NCBI RefSeq assembly: GCF_016862315.1
Contig: NZ_BOMS01000136.1
Span: 20,913 to 84,912 of the forward strand
Origin: Actinoplanes palleronii
GTDB taxonomy: Bacteria > Actinomycetota > Actinomycetes > Mycobacteriales > Micromonosporaceae
Direction: 5' to 3'
DNA: 64,000 nucleotides
Below the pieces are notes generated by a model, which did no database searches, was not told the DNA's origin, and saw only the letters and a program-made list of their open reading frames with translations. The number at the start of each line of letters is the position of its first letter. The first letter of the stretch is position 1. Positions 1-7,234 of the stretch are shown here, one piece after another. A program made the translations under genes and the position numbers.

Positions 1-401
1 CCGACCAGGAGGACATCGTCGCGGGCAAGGGCGACATGGGCGGCACCATGCGGCTGGGCGCCTACCCTGCGACGCTCACCGAGGGTTCGATCGTGGCCGA
101 GGTCTACGGCTCGACCGACATCTCCGAGCGGCACCGGCACCGGTACGAGGTCAACAACGACTACCGGGACAAGCTGGCCCAGTCCGGCCTGATCTTCTCC
201 GGCACCTCGCCGGACGGCCGGCTGGTCGAGTTCATCGAGCTGGACCGGGCCGTGCACCCGTACTTCGTGGCCACCCAGGCGCACCCGGAGCTGAAGAGCC
301 GCCCGACCCGCCCGCACCCGCTCTTCGACGGCCTGGTCCGGGCCGCCGTGGTCTACGCCGCCGCCGACGAGCTGCCGGTCGAGCCGGTCGAGGCCTCTTG
401 A
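1..401 (+). CDS. pyrG: CTP synthase, C-terminal part (cut by window edge)
   Basis: This is the 3' end of CTP synthase, which makes CTP from UTP, ATP and glutamine. Only about the last 133 residues are present, and they belong to the class I glutamine amidotransferase domain. The stretch FVATQAHPEL carries the His and Glu of the Cys-His-Glu triad, and HRYEVNN is also typical. The tail ELPVEPVEAS is variable, as usual. The reading frame is open from the window edge, so the gene starts upstream. The stop codon shares one base with the start of the NUDIX gene (TGATG), implying co-transcription. The pairing is conserved in actinobacteria. Confidence 0.95.
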   Translation, partial: DQEDIVAGKGDMGGTMRLGAYPATLTEGSIVAEVYGSTDISERHRHRYEVNNDYRDKLAQSGLIFSGTSPDGRLVEFIELDRAVHPYFVATQAHPELKSRPTRPHPLFDGLVRAAVVYAAADELPVEPVEAS

Positions 402-958
402 TGGCGTTCGAGCACGAGACGGTCACCCGGACCGAGCGGTACCGGGGTCCGATCTTCGACGTGTTCACCGACGAGGTGACCATGTCGGACGGCGGCACCG
501 CCAAGCGCGACGTGGTGCGCAACCGCGGCGCGGTCGTCGTGGTGGCGCTCGACGAGGACGGCCGGGTGGTGCTGATCAAGCAGTACCGGCACCCGCTCGG
601 CGCCAAGATCTGGGAGCTGCCGGCCGGGCTGCGCGACGTCGAGGACGAGGAGCCGGCGCTGACCGCGGCCCGCGAGCTGGCCGAGGAGGTGGACCTGGCG
701 GCCGGCCGCTTCGACAAGCTGGTCGAGCTGCACACGTCGCCCGGGTTCAGCACCGAGCACGTCCTGATCTACCTGGCCCGGGACCTGACCGAGGTCCCGG
801 CGCCCGAACGGCACCGGCGCACCGAGGAGGAGGCCGACCTCGAGGTGGTCCGGGTCGACCTGGACGAGGCGGTCGCCATGGCGCTGCGTGGCGAGATCAC
901 GAATGCGGCCGCGGTGGCCGGGCTGCTCGCCGCGGCCCGGTTCCGCGACGCCGGCTGA
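401..958 (+). CDS. NUDIX hydrolase, ADP-ribose pyrophosphatase type
   Basis: A 185-residue cytosolic NUDIX hydrolase. The family cleaves ADP-ribose and related dinucleoside diphosphates with Mg2+. The NUDIX box runs from about residue 76 (GLRDVEDEEP) to 99 and keeps the catalytic REL-x-EE core (R91, E92, E95, E96). The glycine usually found near the end of the box is replaced by Asp. A TTG lies three bases upstream, but the ATG at 401 is preferred because it overlaps the pyrG stop as TGATG. In Mycobacterium tuberculosis the same position after pyrG holds Rv1700, an ADP-ribose pyrophosphatase. Substrate is inferred from family and position. Confidence 0.88.
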   Translation: MAFEHETVTRTERYRGPIFDVFTDEVTMSDGGTAKRDVVRNRGAVVVVALDEDGRVVLIKQYRHPLGAKIWELPAGLRDVEDEEPALTAARELAEEVDLAAGRFDKLVELHTSPGFSTEHVLIYLARDLTEVPAPERHRRTEEEADLEVVRVDLDEAVAMALRGEITNAAAVAGLLAAARFRDAG

Positions 959-980
959 GAAGCGACGCCGGCTGAAAGAC

Positions 981-1007
981 GCCGCCGGGCACCTCGTGCC
1001 CGGCGGC
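981..1007. terminator. Bidirectional hairpin terminator
   Basis: A perfect 12-bp stem (GCCGCCGGGCAC / GTGCCCGGCGGC) with a CTC loop lies between the convergent NUDIX and HEAT-repeat genes. No U-run follows, which is common for high-GC actinobacterial terminators. It can serve both genes. Confidence 0.75.
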
Positions 1008-1017
1008 GGCACTGTCT

Positions 1018-2820
1018 CTAAGAGCGATCCGCCTCTAAAGAGCGAAGGGCGGCCGCACAGGCCGCCTGCCACGCCTCGTCCTGCCGCACCCCGTTGTTGC
1101 CGGCCGACGTCTTCCACTGGCGCAGCGGCGCGTCGACCGCGGCGCGCAGCACCGGGATCGCGGCCGCCGCGTCCGGGCCGATCTCGGCCAGGCAGGCCAG
1201 CGCCTTGCGCCCGCGCGGGTTGCACTCCAGGTGGGGCAGCAGCACCGGGACGACCGGTCCGGCATCCCCGGTGACCGCCCAGTACGCGATCGCGGCCTCG
1301 GTCGGCTCCCAGTAGTCCTCCGAGCCGAACAGCGCGCGCAGCGCCCCGGCGAACTCGGCCCCGGCCGGTCCCAGGTCGCCGATCAGCGCCCGGGCGTCGG
1401 CACCGTGCGCGTCGGCGCGCAGCAGCTCGAGCGCGCCGGCCGGCTCGCCGGTGATCCGCCAGATCGCCCGGGCCGCCTGGAACCGGGTCCGGTGGTTGTC
1501 ACCGGCCCGCAGCGCGGCCAGCTCGGGCAGCGCCGCCGCGGCGCCCGGCCCGAGGTCGCCGAGGACCTGGCAGACCGCGTCCGGGTGGGTGGCCGCCTGC
1601 CGCCGCAGCACCGGGATCAGCTCGCCGGCCGGGGTGCCGGCCCGCCCCGCCGCCTCGATCAGCGAGCTCCGCCGGTGGCCCGGCGGGGTGGCCTCGATCG
1701 CCGCGGCGAGCACGCCGCGGCAGGCGACCGCCCACGGGCCGAGCTCCTTGAGGGCGTCGCCCAGCCGGTCGAGGCGTCCGGCCGCGATGATCTGCGCGAG
1801 GTGGGCGTCGGCGCGCGGGTCGTGCAGGGCGCAGAGCGCGGTCAGCAGGCCGGTGTACTCGTCGCTGGGTAGCGCCGCCCACAGCCGGTCGGCGATCGCG
1901 GCGGTGGCCGAGCCGGCCGCCGCCACGTGCTGCCGGGCCCAGTACCTGACCTTGCCGGCCGGGTCGTCGAGGGCGTCGGCGAGCGGCCCGGTCAGCAGCG
2001 CCGCCGCCGGTCGCCAGAGCAGCAGCGGCTCGTCGGCGGCGTACGCGGCGGCCTCCCGGACCGCTTCCACCGGGTGCCGCAGCCAGCCGGTGACCAGCCG
2101 GACCTGCAGCTCCCAGCGGGGCCGCAGCCGGCGCAGCACCCAGACCAGCGCGTCGTCGTAGTCGGCTCCGGCCAGCTGCTCGATCAGCTCCAGCGCGTCC
2201 GGCGCGTCCCGTTCCAGGATCTGCACCACCGGGCCGGGCAGCGGCGTCGCGGTGTCCGCCGCGGACAGCACCAGCGCGGCCGCGAGCCGGACCAGCGGCG
2301 CGGGGTCGGCCAGCCGGTCGTCGGCGGTGTCACCGCGGCTGCCGAGGGCCATCACGGCGGCGGCACGCACCCGGTCGGCGCGGTCGGCGACCGAGGCCGT
2401 GCGCAGCGCCGCGGACGCGCCGCCGGCGACCGCCGGGCCGAGCGCGCCGATCAGGGTGGCGGCGGCGGCGCGCACCTCGTCGTCCGGGTGCGCGGCGAGC
2501 AGCCGCAGGTAGCTGGGCAGGCCGACGGTGACCGCGGTCCGGGCGGCGGCCGTCAGGTGCTGCCCGCGGGGGGAGCTGGCGCTCGCGATGTCGGTCAGCA
2601 GCACCAGCAGGCTCTGCGGGTCAGCGGCCGGAGCGTCCAGGATCCGGATCAGGAACGGCACCGACGACGCCGTCGCTTCGCCGAGCGTGCCCTGGTCGCA
2701 CAGCTCGCCGAAGAGGTCGTCGAACGCGGCGGAGTCACCCGCGGCGACCGACCGGAGCAGGTCCGGGACGTTCTCCGCGGTCAGTGCCGCCCAGTCCACC
2801 AATGCAAGATCGTTCAACAC
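1018..2820 (-). CDS. HEAT-repeat protein
   Basis: About 600 residues, Ala/Leu/Asp-rich, built of helical HEAT-like repeats of 35-40 residues (for example DEVRAAAATLIGALG, DRVRAAAVMALGSRG, EAVREAAAYAA, GKVRYWARQHVAAAG). Such solenoids act as protein-binding scaffolds and no catalytic motif is visible. The start chosen is GTG at 2820 (VLNDLALVDW). The frame is open to 3087, but that would run into the divergent MFS gene. The start lies inside a 35-bp tandem duplication, so a second GTG at 2855 opens a 13-codon ORF whose stop overlaps this start. No Shine-Dalgarno sequence is evident. The exact function is unknown. Confidence 0.8.
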   Translation of the reverse strand: MLNDLALVDWAALTAENVPDLLRSVAAGDSAAFDDLFGELCDQGTLGEATASSVPFLIRILDAPAADPQSLLVLLTDIASASSPRGQHLTAAARTAVTVGLPSYLRLLAAHPDDEVRAAAATLIGALGPAVAGGASAALRTASVADRADRVRAAAVMALGSRGDTADDRLADPAPLVRLAAALVLSAADTATPLPGPVVQILERDAPDALELIEQLAGADYDDALVWVLRRLRPRWELQVRLVTGWLRHPVEAVREAAAYAADEPLLLWRPAAALLTGPLADALDDPAGKVRYWARQHVAAAGSATAAIADRLWAALPSDEYTGLLTALCALHDPRADAHLAQIIAAGRLDRLGDALKELGPWAVACRGVLAAAIEATPPGHRRSSLIEAAGRAGTPAGELIPVLRRQAATHPDAVCQVLGDLGPGAAAALPELAALRAGDNHRTRFQAARAIWRITGEPAGALELLRADAHGADARALIGDLGPAGAEFAGALRALFGSEDYWEPTEAAIAYWAVTGDAGPVVPVLLPHLECNPRGRKALACLAEIGPDAAAAIPVLRAAVDAPLRQWKTSAGNNGVRQDEAWQAACAAALRSLEADRS

Positions 2821-2864
2821 AGGAAAGGGTCCACCAAAGCAAGATCGTTCAGCACAGGAACGAA
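2795..2864. repeat. 35-bp tandem duplication at the HEAT-gene start
   Basis: Two copies of a 35-bp unit (2795-2829 and 2830-2864) differ at only a few positions. Each carries the complement of GTG-(C/T)TG-AAC-GAT. The upstream copy creates a 13-codon minus-strand ORF from 2855 (VLNDLALVDPFLC) whose TGA overlaps the main start. Confidence 0.85.
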
Positions 2865-2986
2865 AGTACAGGGGACCCGCGGCCGGTACACGAATCCACG
2901 GGGCCGGGCGGTCCCCCATCTGGTGATATTTGGCGCAACGTGGTAGCCATTGATCCGTTGGGCGCTTGATGGTCCGATGTATCACG

Positions 2987-4237
2987 ATGATCGATATGCG
3001 GGGTGTCCTCGGAAAGATCCTGCCGGCGCCCGGACTGCCCCGGATGCTCGCTGCCCAGAACGCGCTGTGGGGTGTCGGCACCGGCACGTTCCTGGCCGGC
3101 AGCGTGGTCTTCTACAGCCTCTACGTCGGGCTCACCCCGGTGCAGATCGGTATCGGTCTCTCCTGCGCCGGGTTCGCCGCGCTGGTCGGGTCGTTGCCGC
3201 TCGGGCACCTGACCGACCGGATCGGCGGGCGGCGGGCCTGGACGATCGGCGCGCTGGTGCGGGCGGCGGCGTTCGCGGCGTACCCGCTGGGCCGGGAGTT
3301 CTGGGTGTTCGTGCTGCTGATGTGCGTTCAGACGGCCGCGGAGACTTTGTCGACCAGCGGCCGGGTGGTCTACACCGCCGCCGCGGTGCCGGCGCGGGAC
3401 CGGGTCCGGGTGATGGCGTTCAGCCGGGCGTACCTGAACGTGGGCTGGACCGTCGGTGCCGGGCTCGGCGCCGGTGCGCTGGCCCTCGACTCCCGTCCGG
3501 GCCTGCTGTGGCTGGTCTTCGTCGCGGCGGGCGCCTCCGCGGTCAACGGCTGGTACGTCACCCGGCTGCCCGCGGTGCGGAGTGCGGCGGACGGCCCACG
3601 CCCGAGCCCGTGGGGGGTGCTGCGCGACCTGCCGTACACCGCGGGTTCGACCGTGTTCGGGGTGCTCTGGCTGCACATGTTCGCGTGGAACGACGTGCTG
3701 CAGCTCTGGGTGATCACCCGTACCGACGTGCCGAAGCCGGTGCTCGGCGGCCTGGTCGCGCTGAACACCGTGCTGGCCGTGGTTTTCCAGGTCCGGGCCA
3801 CCCGGGGCGCCGACTCGCTGCCCGGTGTGGTGCGGCTGACCCGGGCCGCGGCGGTGAGCGCCGCGCTGGCCTGCCCGGTCGCCGCGGCCACCGGGATGAC
3901 CCACGGCTGGCTCACCGTGGTGCTGCTGTTCGTGGCCGTCGCCCTGTTCACCGGCACCGAGTTGTGGATCTCCGCGGGGCAGTGGTTCGTGCAGGCCGAG
4001 ATCCCGCCGCCGGCCCAGCGTGGCCTCTATGTCGGACTGGACAAGTCGGTGCAGGGCGTGACCCGGCTGGCCGGTCCGGCGGGCCTGACGTTCCTGGTGA
4101 TCGAGACCGGTGGGTGGGGCTGGTGGGTGCTCACCGGGATCTTCGCCGCGTGCGGGTTCGCGGTCGGCCCGGTGATGGCGTGGATCGAGCGCACCCCGCG
4201 TACCGCCGCGCTGCAGGCCCGCAGCAGCGCTGTCTGA
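2987..4237 (+). CDS. MFS transporter
   Basis: About 416 residues with roughly 12 hydrophobic segments, typical of the major facilitator superfamily. The loop between helices 2 and 3 has the family signature GHLTDRIGGRRAW. The protein sits in the cytoplasmic membrane and probably exports small molecules or drugs; the substrate cannot be read from the sequence. Possible in-frame starts are TTG 2966, ATG 2969, ATG 2987 and ATG 2996. None has a clear Shine-Dalgarno sequence, and 2987 is a compromise. It is divergent from the HEAT gene and convergent with the small gene ending at 4244. Confidence 0.85.
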   Translation: MIDMRGVLGKILPAPGLPRMLAAQNALWGVGTGTFLAGSVVFYSLYVGLTPVQIGIGLSCAGFAALVGSLPLGHLTDRIGGRRAWTIGALVRAAAFAAYPLGREFWVFVLLMCVQTAAETLSTSGRVVYTAAAVPARDRVRVMAFSRAYLNVGWTVGAGLGAGALALDSRPGLLWLVFVAAGASAVNGWYVTRLPAVRSAADGPRPSPWGVLRDLPYTAGSTVFGVLWLHMFAWNDVLQLWVITRTDVPKPVLGGLVALNTVLAVVFQVRATRGADSLPGVVRLTRAAAVSAALACPVAAATGMTHGWLTVVLLFVAVALFTGTELWISAGQWFVQAEIPPPAQRGLYVGLDKSVQGVTRLAGPAGLTFLVIETGGWGWWVLTGIFAACGFAVGPVMAWIERTPRTAALQARSSAV

Positions 4238-4242
4238 CAGCG
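4228..4242. terminator. Palindrome over the MFS stop codon
   Basis: CGCTGTC-T-GACAGCG is a perfect 7+1+7 palindrome that includes the MFS stop and lies in the 6-bp gap between two convergent genes. It is a plausible short bidirectional terminator or transcript-end structure. Confidence 0.35.
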
Positions 4243-4243
4243 G

Positions 4244-4732
4244 TCAGTCCGCGCGCGGCACCACGGTCCACTCCGGGACCAGCGCGAACACATCGTCACC
4301 AGGTCCGCTCGGGTCCGGGTCCGTGCTTTGCCAGACGAGGCGGTCGTCCGAGGTCGACTGCTCATTTCGTACGAAATAAGCAGTGTGGTGGTGGGCTGGA
4401 CCGTGCGCGAACCGCACCACCTCGGCCGCGGCGAACGCCTCCGGAATCGACCGGCCGACCGAGCGCGCGTCGTCGCACAGGCGCACCTCGATGCCGTGAT
4501 AGCTGCCCGCCTGACCGGCCGCGATCCGGTCGTGCCCGGCGGCCATGAACGCGCCGTAATCGGCCCGGTCGCGCCAGCAGCCCAGGAGGTGCGCCCGGCC
4601 CGGAACCCGCGTGCTCCAGCCGCCGGCCTGCCCCAGAAAGCCCGGCCACCGTCGCAGCGAGCCCCAGCCGGACTGCCCGGCGGTGAACCGCGCCGCGTCG
4701 CCGACCTCGCAGATCACCCACTTGAGCAGCAC
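4244..4732 (-). CDS. YdbC/DUF4937-like small protein
   Basis: About 162 residues. The N-terminal 90 residues (LLKWVICEVGDAARFTAGQ, then GFLGQAGGW, LLGCWRDRADYGAFM and HDRIAAGQAGSYHGIEV) match the pattern of the DUF4937 (YdbC) family, which resembles dimeric ferredoxin-like monooxygenase folds. The C-terminal 60 residues are less conserved. The start is GTG 4732, because longer versions add arginine-rich sequence from the divergent gene. A CAGAAT hexamer seven bases upstream could be the -10 of a leaderless transcript. The biochemical role is unknown. Confidence 0.65.
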   Translation of the reverse strand: MLLKWVICEVGDAARFTAGQSGWGSLRRWPGFLGQAGGWSTRVPGRAHLLGCWRDRADYGAFMAAGHDRIAAGQAGSYHGIEVRLCDDARSVGRSIPEAFAAAEVVRFAHGPAHHHTAYFVRNEQSTSDDRLVWQSTDPDPSGPGDDVFALVPEWTVVPRAD

Positions 4733-4794
4733 GGCAGCAATTCTGTCGGACCCCGGTAGTAGCGTGACGACGCCCCGAAAGTGGAGGAGGGATC

Positions 4795-5211
4795 GTGAGT
4801 TTCCCGAAGCTGCAATCGATCGTGCTGGACACTCCGGACGCGCGTGGCCTGGCCGAGTTCTATCGCCAGTTGCTCGGGCTGACATATCGCCCCGGCGACG
4901 AGCCGCCGGCCGCCGGTGAGCCCGACGTGAACGGCGCCGACTGGCTGGTCCTGACCGGTGACGGCGGTGTCCGGCTGGCGTTCCAGCAGGAGCCGAAGCT
5001 GAAACCGACCACCTGGCCCGACCCGGAGGTGCCGCAGCAACTGCACCTGGACACCACGGTGCCCTCGGTCGAGGAGCTGGACCGGCAGCACGAGCGGGCG
5101 CTGAGCCTCGGCGCGACCCTGCGCTCCGACCGCAGCCACGACCCGGAGGAGCCGCTGCGGGTTTATGCCGACCCGGCCGGTCACACGTTCTGCATCTTCG
5201 TCGCGTCGTAG
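4795..5211 (+). CDS. VOC (glyoxalase/dioxygenase fold) protein
   Basis: 138 residues forming two beta-alpha-beta-beta-beta units of the vicinal oxygen chelate fold. SIVLDTPDARGLAEFYRQLLGL is the typical first helix, QLHLDTTVPSVEELD opens the second half and DPAGHTFCIF closes it. Starts at GTG 4795 with a strong Shine-Dalgarno GGAGGAGGG. Actinobacterial members of this subgroup are usually annotated glyoxalase-like; substrate unknown. The 3' end overlaps the convergent HxlR gene by 31 bp. Confidence 0.85.
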   Translation: MSFPKLQSIVLDTPDARGLAEFYRQLLGLTYRPGDEPPAAGEPDVNGADWLVLTGDGGVRLAFQQEPKLKPTTWPDPEVPQQLHLDTTVPSVEELDRQHERALSLGATLRSDRSHDPEEPLRVYADPAGHTFCIFVAS

Positions 5212-5546
5212 GCGTCGCGCGCCTTGGCCACCTCGTCCAGGTGGTCACCGGCCCACGTGGCCAGCTGGGCGAAGACCGGGCTGAGGCTGCGGCCGAGGTC
5301 GCTGATCTCGTACTCCACCCGGGGCGGCACCTCGGCGTACCAGGTGCGGGTGAGCAGGCCGTCGCGTTCCATCCGGCGCAGCCGCTCGGTGAGCACCTTC
5401 GGCGTGATCGAGGGCAGCCGGCGCTGCAACTCGACGAAGCGCTGCCGGCCGTGCTCGTGCAGCGCCCAGAGGATCGGCGTGGTCCACCGGCTGAAGACGA
5501 TGTCGACGGCCGGCGCGATCGGGCAGGCCTGTTCCGGATCCGTCAC
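5181..5546 (-). CDS. HxlR-family transcriptional regulator
   Basis: About 121 residues with a winged helix-turn-helix. ACPIAPAVDIVFSRWTTPIL is the family's N-terminal signature including its conserved Cys. RFVELQRRLPSITPKVLTERL is the recognition part and VEYEISDLGRSL the wing. HxlR proteins often sense redox or reactive carbonyl stress. GTG 5546 is preferred to GTG 5561 because it has GAGGAG seven bases upstream. It is divergent from the NmrA-like oxidoreductase, with a palindromic operator between them, so it probably controls that gene and itself. Confidence 0.88.
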   Translation of the reverse strand: MTDPEQACPIAPAVDIVFSRWTTPILWALHEHGRQRFVELQRRLPSITPKVLTERLRRMERDGLLTRTWYAEVPPRVEYEISDLGRSLSPVFAQLATWAGDHLDEVAKARDAYDATKMQNV

Positions 5547-5572
5547 GGTGGCACTCCTCACAAGCGGGTCAC

Positions 5573-5603
5573 TTTCCTCTAGGTACCTACTGTCTTCAGG
5601 AAA
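5573..5603. promoter_or_regulatory. HxlR operator in divergent promoter
   Basis: The perfect palindrome TAGGTACCTA (5580-5589) lies with flanking inverted halves TTTCCT (5573-5578) and AGGAAA (5598-5603). It sits between the divergent hxlR-like and nmrA-like genes, the usual place for an HxlR dimer site. Binding is inferred. Confidence 0.6.
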
Positions 5604-5649
5604 CTAGCGTCTCCCCGAGCGGTCCGGAAGGGACCCGGAGGGAGACGAC

Positions 5650-6486
5650 ATGTACGTGGTGACGGGTGCGACCGGCAACGTCGGACGGCCGCTGGTGGCG
5701 GCACTGGCCGCGGCGGGCGCCGCGGTGCGGGCGGTGTCGCGCACCGATCCCGGGCGGGAGCTGCCCGGGGCGCGACATCACCGGGCCGACCTGGCCGACC
5801 CGGCGAGCCTGCGCCCGGTGGTGGCCGGCGCCGAGGCGTTCTTCCTGCTGGTCGCGGGGGCCGGCGCGCACCTGGACGGCCCGGCGATCCTGGACGTGGT
5901 GCGGGCCGGCGGGGTGCGCCGGGTGGTGCTGCTCTCCTCGCAGGCGGCCGGCACCCGGCCGGACGCGGCGTCGCACGCCCCGCGGCGCGCGCTGGAGCAG
6001 ACCGTGCGGGATTCCGGCCTGGGCTGGACGGTGCTGCGGCCCGGCGGGTTCATGTCCAACACGTTCGCCTGGGCGGAGCCGGTGCGGGTGCGGCGCGCGG
6101 TGGCGGCGCCGTTCGGTGACGTCGGCCTGCCGCTCGTCGACCCGGCGGACATCGCCGCGGTGGCCGCGGTGGCGCTGCGTGACCCGGCCCACGCCGGCCG
6201 CGTCTACGAGCTGACCGGCCCCGAGCCGAGCACGCCCCGGCAGCGGGCGGCCCGGATCGCGGCGGCGCTCGGCGAGCCGGTGCGCTTCACCGAGCAGACC
6301 CGCGCGCAGGCCCGGGAGCAGCTGCTGGCGTTCATGCCGCCGCCGGTGGTCGACGGCACGCTGGACATCATCGGCACGCCCACCCCGGCCGAGCAGAGGG
6401 TCAGCCCGGACGTCGCGCGGGTGCTGGGCCGGCCGGCCGGCGGCTTCGACGGCTGGCTGGAACGCAATCTGGCCGCATTCCGGTAG
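5650..6486 (+). CDS. NmrA-like NAD(P)-binding oxidoreductase
   Basis: 278 residues, an atypical short-chain dehydrogenase. TGATGNVGRPL at residues 5-15 is the dinucleotide-binding loop. FFLLVAGAGAHLDGPAILD and VVLLSSQAAGTRP follow the NmrA/HSCARG pattern, where the catalytic Tyr-x3-Lys pair is missing. Such proteins either reduce quinones or aldehydes or sense NADP(H). A strong Shine-Dalgarno (GGAGGGAGA) precedes the ATG. Divergent transcription from an HxlR regulator is a common quinone/aldehyde-stress arrangement (QorB/YtfG-like), which is inference here. Confidence 0.85.
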   Translation: MYVVTGATGNVGRPLVAALAAAGAAVRAVSRTDPGRELPGARHHRADLADPASLRPVVAGAEAFFLLVAGAGAHLDGPAILDVVRAGGVRRVVLLSSQAAGTRPDAASHAPRRALEQTVRDSGLGWTVLRPGGFMSNTFAWAEPVRVRRAVAAPFGDVGLPLVDPADIAAVAAVALRDPAHAGRVYELTGPEPSTPRQRAARIAAALGEPVRFTEQTRAQAREQLLAFMPPPVVDGTLDIIGTPTPAEQRVSPDVARVLGRPAGGFDGWLERNLAAFR

Positions 6487-6517
6487 CCGGGCGGTTCCGC
6501 ACGGTAACTTGTCCATC

Positions 6518-7153
6518 GTGGACATGCTGTCGATGATCGCCGACGAGCGCCGCGGCATGGCGGAGCTGATCGAGTCGTTGACACCGGCCCAGCTGGAGAC
6601 GCCCAGCCTGTGCCGGGGCTGGACGGTGCACGACGTCGCGGCGCACCTGTGCTCGCCGTGGATGATGGGCGCCGGCCGGATCGTGCCGGCGCTGATCCGG
6701 CACGGTTTCCGGGTGCACCGGGCGAACGCCGAGCTGGTGCAGGACCTGGCCGTCGAGCTGAGCGCCGACGAGATCGCCCAGGAGCTGCGGGCGCGCGCCG
6801 AGTTCCCGTTCTCGCCGCCGGTGGTCGGTCTGTTCGGGCAGCTCACCGACCTGCAGGTGCACGGTCAGGACATCCGCCGCCCGCTCGGGCTGACCCGCGA
6901 GCTGGTCGGTGAGCGGGTGCTGCTGTCGCTGGATTTCCTGGTCAGCCCGAAGGCCCGCGGCTCGTTCGTGCCGCGTGGCAGGCTGGACGGGCTGCGGTTC
7001 ATCGCCACCGACCTGGACTGGGAGGGCGGGCAGGGGCTGACCGTGCGCGGGACCGGTGAGGCGCTGCTGCTGGCGCTGACCGGCCGCCCGGTGGTGCTGG
7101 CCGAGCTCGAGGGCAGTGGCGTGGCGGTGCTGCGGGCCCGGCTGACCGGCTGA
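6518..7153 (+). CDS. DinB-like mycothiol-dependent maleylpyruvate isomerase family protein
   Basis: About 211 residues. The N-terminal half matches the DinB-like four-helix bundle of the mycothiol-dependent family: MLSMIADERRGMAELIESL, LCRGWTVHDVAAHL with the metal-binding His, and LTDLQVHGQDIRR with a second His. Family members use mycothiol as cofactor, in keeping with an actinobacterium; the substrate is unknown. GTG 6518 is favoured over TTG 6509 because TAACTT (6505-6510) lies seven bases before it, as in leaderless promoters. It follows the NmrA gene by about 30 bp. Confidence 0.78.
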   Translation: MDMLSMIADERRGMAELIESLTPAQLETPSLCRGWTVHDVAAHLCSPWMMGAGRIVPALIRHGFRVHRANAELVQDLAVELSADEIAQELRARAEFPFSPPVVGLFGQLTDLQVHGQDIRRPLGLTRELVGERVLLSLDFLVSPKARGSFVPRGRLDGLRFIATDLDWEGGQGLTVRGTGEALLLALTGRPVVLAELEGSGVAVLRARLTG

Positions 7154-7193
7154 TGTTTCCGGCTCTTTACACGGGTGTGACCGGCGGACAGAA

Positions 7194-7207
7194 TGGGAGC
7201 GCTCCCA
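7194..7207. promoter_or_regulatory. CebR/CelR cellobiose-responsive operator
   Basis: The 14-bp palindrome TGGGAGCGCTCCCA lies 27 bp before the cellulase start. It is identical to the site bound by the LacI-family repressors CebR (Streptomyces) and CelR (Thermobifida), which are released by cello-oligosaccharides. The cellulase is therefore predicted to be induced by cellulose breakdown products. The regulator gene is not in this window. Confidence 0.93.
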
Positions 7208-7234
7208 ATCCATTTCCCTCGATTGGTCATCCCC

